From contig WPIO01000004.1 of assembly GCA_009760855.2 (NCBI GenBank), positions 10,723,501 to 10,787,500 of the forward strand: 64,000 nucleotides of DNA, in the 5' to 3' direction. Source of the DNA: Cristatella mucedo (taxonomy: Eukaryota; Bryozoa; Phylactolaemata; Cristatellidae). A model generated the notes under the pieces. It was not told where the DNA came from, searched no databases, and saw only the letters and a program-made list of their open reading frames with translations. Shown here in pieces: positions 54,118 to 64,000 of the stretch. Each line of letters opens with the position of its first letter. The first letter of the stretch is position 1. The position numbers and the translations under genes were made by a program.

Positions 54118-57100
54118 CAGTCATTTGCATAGTGCCTTATCCAGGTACTTTACAACTCACAGTAAGGGAATCAATAACCAAGAGTCGGCGATATGCACGG
54201 TTTCAAGTATGCAAAAGCAAACAAGTATCTCGCTTAGTCCAGCATACTACAGCAAACATGAAAGACACTTATGGCCACCGGTTAGTAATACCTCTGGCCA
54301 GTGACATGCATTGAGTCATGCACAGATTAAAACAAAAAGTACACAGGAACAAAAAAGACAAGTTCCCTGAGGTGAAGGGAAAACCGACTAAAACAGATGT
54401 GTCGTTAGATTGACACTAGAATGATGCAGAGCGATTGCAAGCAATGACCAAAACAGGAAGAAAGTTCCCAACAACTTTTGTGTATGGGTGCTAAATGCTC
54501 GATCTCCATAAGATTTCAATTAAATAAGGGGAGGTGGCGAGATGACTAGATCAGGTGGTGCGAGAGCACACTAGAGGAGCATAGAGGTCAAGGACAGTTG
54601 GGTTGGAGCAAGTCAGTGACGCAAACTTCAAACGCCCGACAGAGGATAAAAAAATCGACTTGATGCTTTTGATTGGGAGCCAGTGAAGCTCAACCGATGC
54701 TTATTGCTGACTTGCAGCTTTTGAAAACTACTAGCATAAAGTGTCACAACAGACAGAATAGTGAGGATTTATAGCATGTGGCAGCTATTAATGTGAATCA
54801 TAGGGTGCCAATGCCACTTTGAACAACAGGTCAAGTTTTTGCTTCATGATCAAAAGCATCACAGAAGCCATCCTACTAGGAAATAGTTTCGGCTGTAAGA
54901 TTTCTTCATTGCATATCAGCACGCCTGCAAGCACGTAAGCAGAAAACTCCAATGCATTCTCGATATAGATGCAAACATAGACATAACAATCTTTTACATC
55001 ATTCCTCTACGAATTATACTTGAAGCCCATCCAAAGTTTGCTAAGGATTACTGTCACGAACGAGCGCATGTACTTGACATGTGGTGCATACTCACAGCAG
55101 CACCCAAAACTTAAAAGGGCAACACCACTTAGGAATAATAATAATAATAATAATAATGTACTTGATAAAGCGCCCTCAGAGAACTTAATCTCTCTCTCTA
55201 GGCGCTTTACATTTGCTGTAAAGTGAAATGCCATTGAATGGTAAGTAAAATCATGCTTGAAAAAAACAAACGAAATGAATAATATGGTTAGGGGCGACAT
55301 GCACAGGGTCAGCATGCAAATGTGGTTAGTGGCAGCATGCACAGTGTCAGCACGCATAAGCACATCAAGGACGAATCACAGGGACCCACTAAATGCTGTC
55401 CTAAATAAGTGTTTTTAGGTTCCTTTTAAATGTGGTCAGGTCAGGGGATGTTCTGACGCAGGTCGGGAGGGAGTTCCAGGCTTTGGGAGCATATGAACTA
55501 AATGCACGGCCTCCAAAAGATTTAAGGTTTGTATGAGGTATTTCTAGACTGTTGGATTCCGAAAAGTGGGTGGTACGATGCTTAGCCTGATGGGGTAGTA
55601 TATCTGACAGATAGGCTGGAGCCATTGAATGAAGGGACCTAAAAGTGAGGGACAAAACTTTGAGGTCAATCCGTTGCTTGAATGGTAGCCAGTGCAGGTC
55701 GGCGAGAAGTGGAGTTAATGTGGCAACTGCGACGCTCACGACAGACAAGCCTAGCTGCAGAGTTTTGCACCAGCTGCAATCGCCTGATCGCACATGCTGG
55801 TAGGCCAGTAAGCAGTGAGTTACAGAGGTCAAGACGGGATGTCACGAATGCATGGACCAACTTGGACGTGGTATCTTTATCTAAACAAGCCCGAATTTTA
55901 GCAATGTTATGAAGCTGAAAATAAACGGATTTGACTGTGGAACTGATATGGTCGTCTAACGAGAGGTCGCTTTGGAATATGACACCTAGATTTCGAGCTG
56001 ATTCAACTGGAGATATGCTGGCAGAGCCAATTTTGAGAGTCAGCCTTTCCAATTTCTGAATCACACTGGGTTTGCCCATAACTAGTAAGTTAGTTTTATC
56101 ATCGTTTAGTTTTAGAAAATTTGCTGCCATCCATGATCGGATGTCATCAATGCATGCAGCTAGTGAGTTTAGAGAATTTGAGGTGCTCGAAGGCTGGGAG
56201 GGATCAAAGCAAAGGTACAACTGAGTGTCATCTGCATAGAAGTGAAAGCCTAGATTGTGCTTGGCAATCACATCAGCAAGAGGCAGAGTATAAACCGTGA
56301 AAAGAACCGGACCTAGCACGGAGCCCTGAGGTACTCCATATTTCAGAGGTACTTCACATGATCTTTGTCCATTCACGTCAATACTCTGGAGTCTCCCACT
56401 GAGATAGGACCTGAACCACTGCAGAGCAGTGCCAGTGATGCCCAGGCGAGATGAGAGGCGCTCTAGAAGAACTTTGTGATCGATGGTATCAAAAGCTGCC
56501 GAAAGATCAAGCAAAACAAGCAGACACACTCTACCCATGTCTGCATTCCTAAGGGACCAATAGGAAAACCGTTTCATGCAAGTGCAGGCAAGCCAGGCCT
56601 GCACAGCTATGAGCTTTAACTACCTCTAAACTGGCAACCTAACATAGGGCCAGTTAAAATACCTCATTTGGAAACCAACTAGTTACGTTACATAAGTTAC
56701 ATAAATTTACATTTTGGATGGTTGGGTCGGAACATCGGACGAGGACAACTGCTTTTGCCCTACTTTGCAGCAGGGATGGCAAGGTAAAGTAGCGAAGCAA
56801 TCTGCTATTGTAGCAAGAGCTACGCCATCGGCCACATTGAAAGTTATATGGACAGTTACACACAGGATTATGAGAAGTTGCTTACTGAAACCAACGTAAA
56901 CAACCATTTAAGAAAATTTGAAGTGATAAATACCATATTCTGAAATGAAGCCTTCACTTTAAATGCATTGGTGCCTGGAAAATTCAGTCTTTTGCAAATT
57001 CGCACGACTGAACAGTGTTTGCCTCTTCTGGCATCTAAAAACTTTAGAAGTTCTCATGTTTTTGTTTTGTCATTCATAATTTACTGGATGGAAACTTTTA

Positions 57101-60100
57101 AAAGAGCTTTTTTCTTCAGGCATAATGGCTTAAGTTCTTTATCACTAGACTGTAGTAGTTAGCAAGGCACTTCTTTTGATGAATATTGCTTATATATAAA
57201 AATGCATCTTAAATGTGATTTCCCAAGAAATTAGATACCCCCCCCCAAAGAGCGGCAGGTAGTTATCTTAATAGACAGGAACTCTTTAAGTCAATCAATC
57301 AAACACTGTCCAGATGCTGATCGATAAACTAATCGACCAAAAACAACAACGTTGAATCCCACAGTAAAATAATAAAAACCAGACTTAACGTGCCATACAT
57401 TACGAGCACAACACAGATTCAAGCACATACGAACAACGGAGAACAAATCAAGGATATGGGTATGTTAATGGAACGAACACACATACTATCATAATCATCA
57501 ATAGACAGTCTTGAATAGCATGTGAATCGAGCACAGACAATCGAGGCAGACATCAGTCAGTAACTTACGAATGACCAGTAGGCGCCACAAAGTATAAGCA
57601 AGCATGGACACGAGTATCGTGGAAGCTGAACAGCTGTCTCTTTATTTTCAGTTCCTCCTGCAGGTAGCTCTCAAACTGGGCATCGATATAATCAACTATT
57701 GGCTTATATGAGTTATCCTTGTTGATTTGATCACCAAAGCCAACCGAATCCACGATCGTCAACTTGAGTCTCACGTTAGACTCCTGGAGATCTAAATAAT
57801 AACAAAAAACGTCAGCCCACCCTCTGTTCACATGTCCCTATGGGCACTTGCAACTGTACATGTTATTATACAATGGACACCAATGAATTCAATCAAACAA
57901 TTTAGCAGTAGCCACGTCGCTTCCTAATAGTACAAGATTAAATCAACTCTTAAATAGTAAGCTGAGTGGAAAAATGGTACTAATGTACAAAATAGATACC
58001 ACCTAAAGTGGTAAAATGTTGCAAACCACTGGGGATGGGTGCTTTGACTAAGCCATGCTCCGGCCAACACCAAAATACCAGCATTGCTGCCAGGCTGTAG
58101 TTAAAGTCCACCCTCGACAGTTTGAAAGCTTTATTAAGAAGACTACTTCCAAAGCTAGCCATCACAATCAATCTCTGTTTTAAGATAAGAGACTGTCTAC
58201 CACGCTGACTTGATAACAATTTAACTAGCTCTCTGGTTCTGTCTAGGCTGGACTATTGTAATTAAGTTTTGGCTAGGCAAACAAAACAAGCCACTAAGCC
58301 TCTTCAGCTGGTGGTAAATATGCCTGCAAGGCTAGTGCTAATCCTGGTTCAGCCACGTGACTTTTTTGCAGAAGGAGTTGTGATGGCGTTCGGCCGATCA
58401 ACAGATACACAGCAAAATTCTTACTCCGACCCACAAGGCATGCCATAGCTTGGCTCCTTCAGACCTAGCTGTATTGCTACTTCACCAGTTTCAGCCCCAT
58501 CATACCCTTTATAAGTCTACGTAATGTATGGCACAGGTCTTTTATGGACAATAAATAAGCTGTTCCAGCCCCCTGCTTATAAACCGTTGGCGACAGGAGT
58601 GCTTACTCTGCAGGTCCTAGTCGGTGGAACTTACTTCCACAATTTGTATGCAACAACTACTTTCCTGCTGACGACTAAGGTACATCCTTTCCAGCCGCCC
58701 TGAGCTGCTACTATCATGCTACCCACTTCCTTGACTGGCCGCATGAATTAGCTATGCTTCTCGCTTTCTCTTTGTTTTGTCAGATGAAGCGTGATGGCTA
58801 CCGTTTGGGCTTTGAGTGCACCATACAAAACTCATGCATAACACTTAGTCCCTGAGGCTGTGGAATTACAGATGGAGATACATCTACTAAGAAACTGATA
58901 TACCATAACATTTTTTTCAAGTTCAAGGTTACTAAAGTTGCATTAGGTCTCACCGTAAGTATGGGCCTTTACTTTGACATCAGGTAGATGATGTGTTGAC
59001 GGCGTAGAATCCAAGTGAGTGTTAAACAATGTATCCATGAGTGTAGATTTGCCAAGACCCGTTTCGCCTAGAATGCCCAATCACATTAAGATATAGTCAA
59101 AGCAAGGTTTTCAATACTATCCATACAATACTTTCGTATGAAATAGCGCCGACAAATATTCCATCATATTAGTTTGCAGCTAAACAGCATTAACCATAAG
59201 CCTCACGTAAAATTCAGCAGACGATGCACTAAGCTCTGATGTATAATACAAAAAGAAAGAAGAAAAAGTGAGCTTATCTATCGACCTGCATGGACGGTCA
59301 TAGCAGGCACTTTTGGTCACTAGCATTGATGCCACATGTGGATGGACTGGCAAAAAGTGTCTGAAGCTGCTCTAGTTCTAAAATACCGTCATTAGGAATG
59401 CGAATACAACGTGGTCTCCATTAGGGGAACAAGCATGGATTATGGAGGAAGGGAATTCATTACCTACTACGCACGGCAGCCAATGACAGAAAATCACTGT
59501 AAGATGCATTTGAATAAACAGCAAACATACGATCAGAAGAGATGCAAGTTCGGCATCAAACGCTTTATGGTAAAAGTATAATTTTTAACAAGCTCCAATA
59601 AGTGCTGTTGGTCACATGGGTCTTTCTATATGTGAAACTGCTCTTAATACAGACAGAAACCATATCTGGGATAAAAGTAGTTTAATATTGGCACAAGGGC
59701 ACTTACAACGGCACAAGGAGTAATGCTATCGGGGCACTACAACACAACCCTCCCTGAGTTGGCCATAGTGAATTATTGTTCCGAGCTATCTTCGAAGCCT
59801 TTTCGTACACTTACAACTGTGCTGCCTTGAAGATACAGTCTGCAGCTACCTCCATGCATAAGGAAAAGCCACTTCACAGGATACACATGCAAAGCTCCAT
59901 AACTAGAGTTTAAAAGCAACAAGAGAATCAGTGTTACAAGAGATATCACAAAAGCAGCACAAATAGTCTCTGGAATTAACTAAGGCCATCTACTACGGCC
60001 ATCATCACCTCCCCATTTACCCCACGGCGAACCACGGCACAGCACGACGAGGTGCACAGTCTCTCGGACACAAGACCAAGCCTAGCCATCGTCAAGCAGG

Positions 60101-61461
60101 CCAGGCACTACAGTTCCTTATTCATGAGAATACCAACCGATAACCAAAAGGCTCGTGTGCCCACCTACCTATGCACAGTATGTTGAATGCAAAACCCTGT
60201 GCAATGGACTTGTTGACGAGTTGATCGGGCAGGCTGTCAAAACCGACATGGCCAGAGAGCTTCAGCTCACGAATGTCTCCCTGTCAACAAGCGGTTAATT
60301 CCAGCGGTCATGTTTCCTTCACAACACAGCAGCTGGCAAAGAAAAGTGGCGATATGCGACGGATGCAGAAATTTTCGTGAATGTTGACGAGACGCGGCAG
60401 ACATTACGAGAGGTGTGCCACACAGGTGTGCTCCTTCCCAATACAGCCGGGTACCAGTAAGCCTTTACAGTATGGAGTGTGGTTAAGCTGAATGCTGCCA
60501 CTGCTTGTCAACACACGTCCACCAAACATCAAAGAATGGTCATTTAACAGCGACAACAACAATAATAAGTCGCTTACCGTTCACTAAACTGGGAATTGCA
60601 TCCATCTTAACGCAATCAATTATTGTACACGGCAAGCACATGTTGAACACCGACCACACAACCCAGCGTAGCAGCGTGGCTCCAGAATGCTGGCTCATCA
60701 TTCTCCTTTAAAGCTCTTTTCGTCGGTTTCAAGGCCGGATAAATCACGACTAGAAAAGGGACTAATCGAAAGGCATAACCATATGGTCTTGAACCATGAC
60801 CAGTACCGCCCACAGCACGTTCGCTCTTACATTCTCCACCACTCCTTCCTGCCCTGGTGAACTTTCATTCTCATTCGGTGGCACGCCTCGACGGCTCTTC
60901 TATCTGCCGTTAGGGACCGTGAATCATTCATTGGCCTTTGTTGCAGTTCCGCTAAGCTATGCCTAATGCCGCGACTCGGGCACTGCCACATGCGGTGCGA
61001 ATTCCGCAGACCGCTACGCGATGCAGGCAATACGCGGGCACAGAAATCGGCTGGCCAGTCGCACAAACGGGGTAGCGCTCTTCGGATGCACAGGGCGTCG
61101 CGCACACTCATAACCGACTACATGCCCGATGCAAAACGCCACGGCAGTCGCACAATAGAGCCCATGGTCAGCTCGGCGGAGGCAAATATATTCATGAAGA
61201 GGCTACTAAAAAAGTTAGCGCGAAGGACACACTCGACAGGACTCGGTCGTTAGGCCGTCGAGGGGGCGTCGCGCTATGCGGAAGGACGAGGCGCACTGGC
61301 ATGAATCCAACGTCGCCTACGTCGCCCACTAGATGGTACTGTCGATACAACAAGCAAACTGAAACACAAAGCCGACAAGCTAAATACGTATTTCTTGCTC
61401 AAACTGATCAAAGACATGCTACTGAGCGTACCGCAATCTTAGCGACCTCCGCCTTGGCCAT
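50460..61461 (-). CDS. SEPTIN6-like: Septin of the SEPT6/8/10/11/14 group, complete
   Basis: Septins are GTP-binding proteins that assemble into filaments at the cell cortex and cleavage furrow. Nine minus-strand exons (61461-61432, 60280-60169, 59067-58954, 57791-57569, 53417-53210, 53108-53012, 51297-51141, 50910-50778, 50630-50460) join without a phase conflict into 415 codons, 414 residues; human SEPT11 has 429. Order: short N-terminus, polybasic-type [19 protein letters not shown]-loop GETGLGKST (about 48-56), DSVGFGDQ (G3, about 100-107), AKAD (G4, 183-186), septin unique element ([20 protein letters not shown]), then a C-terminal coiled coil (about 315-400) and a Lys-rich end. Ser/Thr at the switch and the long coiled coil fit the SEPT6 group, whose members keep GTP unhydrolysed. 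Introns hold LINEs at 54080-54860, 55134-56555 and 58105-58890. The start exon is the least certain part. Confidence 0.93.
50778..50910 (-). CDS. SEPTIN6-like: Septin exon 8, coiled coil
   Basis: Acceptor tcttttgcag and donor gtcaga. Reads [20 protein letters not shown], then [20 protein letters not shown]. Nearly identical to the start of the SEPT6-group coiled coil. A second AG six bases in could be used instead. Confidence 0.94.
51141..51297 (-). CDS. SEPTIN6-like: Septin exon 7, septin unique element
   Basis: Acceptor gtgttgcag and donor gtatga. Reads [40 protein letters not shown], then [12 protein letters not shown]. Confidence 0.96.
51298..53011. other. Septin intron 6, nothing recognised
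   Basis: 1.7-kb intron without a recognised element or alternative exon. Short open frames lack family features. Confidence 0.5.
53012..53108 (-). CDS. SEPTIN6-like: Septin exon 6
   Basis: Acceptor atattgtag and donor gtcagt. Reads [20 protein letters not shown] and [10 protein letters not shown]. The VGS and RxYPWG blocks are septin hallmarks. Confidence 0.95.
53210..53417 (-). CDS. SEPTIN6-like: Septin exon 5, G4 motif
   Basis: Acceptor atattctag and donor gtaagt. Reads [39 protein letters not shown], then [22 protein letters not shown] gives guanine specificity. Confidence 0.96.
54080..54860 (-). mobile_element. Diverged LINE copy in septin intron 4
   Basis: (AAT)n at 54087-54117, then TTTGCATAGTGCCTTATCCAGG (tail), GCTAAATGCTCGATCTCCAT (family ...ACTAAATGCACGGTCTCCAA) and GATTGGGAGCCAGTGAAGCTC. 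An older subfamily than 55134-56555. Confidence 0.75.
55134..56555 (-). mobile_element. LINE family A, best-preserved copy
   Basis: Lies in septin intron 4 in the gene's own direction. An open frame from about 56550 to 55740 carries all the palm-domain motifs: [18 protein letters not shown] (A), [20 protein letters not shown] (B), [11 protein letters not shown] (C), [15 protein letters not shown] (D) and [19 protein letters not shown] (E). A one-base insertion near 55735, relative to the copy at 62890-63693, shifts the frame. The C-terminal part then continues in another frame to about 55400 ([37 protein letters not shown]). The 3' UTR, stem-loop and AATAATAATAAT tail end it at 55134. It lacks the endonuclease and 5' part, so it is not autonomous. 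Confidence 0.93.
57569..57791 (-). CDS. SEPTIN6-like: Septin exon 4, G3 region
   Basis: Acceptor ttatttag and donor gtaagt. Reads [20 protein letters not shown], then [19 protein letters not shown] and [16 protein letters not shown]. Confidence 0.96.
58105..58890 (+). mobile_element. LINE family B 3' copy, decayed
   Basis: In septin intron 3, antisense to the gene. TTAACTAGCTCTCTGGTTCT, GTCTAGGCTGGACTATTGTAA, CACAAGGCATGCCATAGCTTGG, TAAACCGTTGGCGACAGGAG and GTGGAATTACAGATGGAGATAC match 28990-29700 in order. Confidence 0.82.
58954..59067 (-). CDS. SEPTIN6-like: Septin exon 3, P-loop
   Basis: Acceptor gcattctag and donor gtgaga. Reads [20 protein letters not shown], then the variable switch I stretch [16 protein letters not shown]. 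GxxGxGKST binds the nucleotide phosphates. Confidence 0.95.
60169..60280 (-). CDS. SEPTIN6-like: Septin exon 2
   Basis: Acceptor ttgttgacag and donor gtaggt. Reads [20 protein letters not shown], then [17 protein letters not shown]. Human SEPT6/11 share [16 protein letters not shown]. Confidence 0.95.
61432..61461 (-). CDS. SEPTIN6-like: Septin exon 1 (start codon)
   Basis: ATG at 61461, ten codons [10 protein letters not shown], donor gtacgc, phase 0 into exon 2. Human SEPT11 also has a short N-terminus before the first conserved block. Chosen because of phase, distance and position opposite the IVD start; another upstream exon is possible. Confidence 0.6.
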
Positions 61462-61763
61462 TGTAGAGTCCCGCTGAATGATCTAGGTTAACGGAAGCCG
61501 TAGAGGGTCACGATTGTAGTTATATGCGGATTGGGACGACATCTAAGAGTACATAATTCAAATTCATTTTTTTAAATTTGTAAATATAAATATTAATGTA
61601 ATATTAAACCATTGTGTGAGAAGCAAAGAAATGTCTGCGACGGAAATTCATTCCGAGCGTTTTATTATTCATCTAGCATCGCGGACTTCCGGAGGCGAGA
61701 CCGCACGGTGATCGCTGACTGGGGGATGCATCTGACCTTGACCTAAGTAAGGACCCAGTAAAA
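61462..61763. promoter_or_regulatory. Shared septin/IVD promoter region
   Basis: 302 bp between the start codons of two divergent genes. ACTTCCGG at 61685-61692 is a good ETS-factor site, and ACGGAAGC near 61494 is a second ETS-like core. A strongly AT-rich stretch lies at 61553-61615. No TATA box is positioned convincingly for either gene. Divergent ETS-site promoters are common for mitochondrial genes in animals; shared use here is inferred. Confidence 0.55.
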
Positions 61764-61904
61764 ATGGCGTTGCTACGTGGTGGCGTGTGCTCAGCTGGAT
61801 TTGCTGTGTCCCGAGTCTCTTCGGGGAGTTTGATCGCAGCACGGGCTGCCTCCACGTATCCTATAAACGATGAACTTTTTGGGCTGACGCCTGAACAATC
61901 TCAT
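61764..61904 (+). CDS. IVD: Isovaleryl-CoA dehydrogenase, exon 1
   Basis: IVD is a mitochondrial flavoenzyme that oxidises isovaleryl-CoA to 3-methylcrotonyl-CoA in leucine breakdown. This first exon has 47 codons from ATG at 61764 to donor gtaagg after QSH, phase 0. Residues 1-30 (MALLRGGVCSAGFAVSRVSS...) have Arg, Ser and Ala and no acids, a mitochondrial presequence. Then YPINDELFGLTPEQSH matches the mature start of IVD (human [20 protein letters not shown]). The rest of the gene is not in the window: 61905-64000 shows no acyl-CoA dehydrogenase exon, only a GT repeat and a LINE. Another acyl-CoA dehydrogenase is possible but less likely. Confidence 0.78.
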
Positions 61905-62109
61905 GTAAGGCCTGTTGGTGTGAACCCTAATGCTCATCGGTGCATAGTTCTCCGACTGTGCTCTCTCTCTCTCACACTCTCGATGTTTGAATCCTCGTAT
62001 GCGACTAGTGATACTAAGGAGAAAAACGCATAGCGATATTTGGGACGAAGCGCTGTGTTCGCACGCTCGCATGCGTGTATTTGTGTTTGTGTTTTTGGCT
62101 GTGAGCTGT

Positions 62110-62111
<2 letters not shown>

Positions 62112-62153
<42 letters not shown>

Positions 62154-62230
62154 GGTGCGTGCGTGCGTGCGCGCGCGCGAGTGTGCGCTCGTGAGCGTGC
62201 GTATGCGTATGGGTGTGTGTGTGTGTCACA
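62112..62230. repeat. (GT)n microsatellite with impure extension
   Basis: About 20 perfect GT units at 62112-62152, then GC/GT-rich variants to 62226. In IVD intron 1. Confidence 0.93.
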
Positions 62231-62889
62231 AAGAAAGAGGGAGGAGCAAGGAATGTCTTTTTGTGAGCCTAAAGAGCTTGGGCCATTTACGTATTCACTC
62301 GTCGCCGCCTAGCATGACGGTGGCTGCAGGTAGCCATTAGACAATATGATCGTAGCGTGTATCCGTGGTTGCCGATCCATAGCGTCAACATGATTTTTGC
62401 CCATCTGACCTGTTCGAAGCTGTGTCCAGATTGGCCAGTCGTCTGCTTCCGTTGTTGTGCTTAGTTTGGAAGAGGAAGACCTGTGAAATTTCTCGGGCGT
62501 GTTGACTTAGGAGCGAAAGCCCGTAAGATGACATGGTCTTCAACTCCGTGTGAGATTTATAACTGCTGGATTTGGTCGGCGTTTACGTGTTGCTGTCTCT
62601 GCTCCAGACTATAGCGCTGCCCATCTCATTTTTTAGAGGTTTCACTAGGTCCGCAATTATCCTGCTTCCTTTGAGCAATTCACTGATTATTTTTTTGCAG
62701 GGATACTTGAATATTTTTGTTAGGGTGACCAACGGTCTTTCACCAGATTGGTGGCTGCTAAGTAGTGTGAGCTAGCTCAAGTTCATGGAGTGCGGCCTTA
62801 ATATGGTATTTCTTGCTTGGAGGCAAAAGTTGAGAAATTCTGTATTACTTGCACCACAATTGATGGCTGTTGGGTTCCAAGGACTTGAT
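62231..62889. other. IVD intron 1, nothing recognised
   Basis: Unique-looking DNA. A tttttttgcag acceptor-like site near 62700 is followed by no family-like exon. Confidence 0.45.
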
Positions 62890-63693
62890 ATAATAATAAT
62901 AATAATAATGCACTTGATAAAGTGCCCACAGATAACTCTATCTTTTTTTAGGTGCTTTACATTTGCTGCAAAGGGAAACGTGATTAAATGGTGAGTAATA
63001 TCGTGCTTGATAAACAACATGAATAACATGGTTACGGGTGACATGCACAGGGTCAGCGTGCAAGTATGGTTAGTGGCAGCATGCACAGTGTCAGCACACA
63101 TAAGCACATAAAGGACGAATCACAGGGACCCACTAAATGCTGTCCTAAATAGTTGTGTTTTTAGGTTCCTTTTAAATGTGGTCAGGTCAGGGGATGTTCT
63201 GACGCAGGTCGGGAGGGAGTTCCAGGCTTTGGGAGCATACGAACTAAATGCACGGTCTCCAAAGGATTTAAGGTTTGTACGAGGTATTTCTAGACTGTTG
63301 GATTCCGAAAAGTGGGTGGTACGATGCTTGGCCTGATGGGGTAGTAGATCTGTGAGATAGGCTGGAGCCAAAGAATGAAGGGACCCAAAAGTGAGCGAAA
63401 AAACCTTGAAGTCGATCCGTTGCTTGACTGAGAGCCAGTGCAGGTCAGCGAGAAGTGGTGTGATATGGCAATTGTGATGCTCACGACAGACAAGCCTAGC
63501 TGCCGAGTTTTGCACCAGCTGTAATCGCCTGATTGCACGTGCCGGTAGGCCAGCAAGCAGTGAGTTACCGAAGTCAAGACGGGATGTCACAAATGCATGG
63601 ACTAACTTAGACATGGTAACCTTATCTAAACAAGCCCGAATTTTAGCAATGTTATGTAGCTGAAAGTAGGCAGATTTGATTGTGGAGCTGATG
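62890..63693 (-). mobile_element. LINE family A copy with intact C-terminal frame
   Basis: Tail (AAT)n at 62890-62909, stem-loop, 3' UTR, then an open frame 63614-63120 of 164 codons: [59 protein letters not shown], ending [13 protein letters not shown] and stop. It is cut sharply at about 63693 inside the block after DLSLDD. The uninterrupted frame suggests one of the younger copies. Confidence 0.92.
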
Positions 63694-64000
63694 TGTTGGC
63701 CTCTGGATCATCCACTCCAAAATTATATTTATTAAAGCTTAGTTTTGTTTACAAAGTTTTTTCATTGACTGATATAAGGCACTGTCACAGGATGAATAGG
63801 TTGAGGTAGATCCTTTGCTGCATTCTTATTATGATAACTGTTGCTGAAAAGATTGGGTGTTCAGATTGTGGCTAACTCCTCGAATTGTTCTGTTGTCAAG
63901 TCTAGAACAGCCACCAATTAGTTACAATGAATATTCTGCTCCTGCTGTGAAGGGCAGCTTGGTACCTTATGCATAACAGCTGTTTCATTAAAAATCTTAA
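63694..64000. other. IVD intron 1 end of window, nothing recognised
   Basis: AT-rich flank of the LINE. No exon or element recognised. Confidence 0.45.

Noticed and set aside
61905-64000. Further IVD exons
   Set aside because: No acyl-CoA dehydrogenase motif was found in any frame here; the next exon must lie beyond the window.

Overview
The window is nuclear DNA from an intron-rich invertebrate animal. Genes are split by GT-AG introns of 0.2 to 5.5 kb, each exon matches animal proteins, and most of the rest is LINE, SINE and satellite sequence. I cannot name the species. Nothing points to a bacterium or organelle: there are no long uninterrupted genes, operons or rRNA, and no functional tRNA gene was seen (only tRNA-derived SINE promoters).

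Layout from left to right. (1) 458-16271, plus strand: the last seven recognisable coding exons of RNASEH2B (ribonuclease H2 subunit B), with its 5' exons off the left edge. Its introns hold several LINE copies, a satellite array of about 165 bp units and a MULE transposase fragment. (2) 16272-32619: a repeat-dominated gap with LINE fragments, two tRNA-derived SINE families, long microsatellites and an LTR-like GC-rich block. (3) 36955-32620, minus strand: a three-exon gene for a four-ankyrin-repeat protein of the ANKRD63/ANKRD34 sort with a very GC-rich C-terminal exon. (4) 40829-43414, possibly to 44250, plus strand: a decayed Kyakuja-Dileera-Zisupton (KDZ) transposase gene with at least three in-frame stops. 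(5) 44260-50459: intergenic DNA with pogo-like MITEs and a strong hairpin. (6) 61461-50460, minus strand: a complete nine-exon septin of the SEPT6/8/10/11/14 group, 414 residues. (7) 61764 onward, plus strand: exon 1 of isovaleryl-CoA dehydrogenase (IVD), head to head with the septin across about 300 bp. The rest of IVD lies off the right edge.

One LINE family of L2/CR1 type (family A) dominates, with copies in both orientations in RNASEH2B, septin and IVD introns. Its 3' end is a short conserved stem-loop followed by a TTA microsatellite. A tRNA-derived SINE (SINE1) carries the same 3' end, so it probably borrows the LINE machinery. A second, more decayed LINE (family B) and a second SINE (SINE2) are also present. 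The host genes are unrelated housekeeping genes (genome repair, cytoskeleton, leucine breakdown). The only functional coupling suggested is the shared septin/IVD promoter. I did not find a clearly new multi-gene system. The most distinctive signals are the LINE/SINE shared tail hairpin, the inverted LINE pair around an RNASEH2B exon, the satellite array with an internal inversion, and two long perfect or near-perfect foldbacks.
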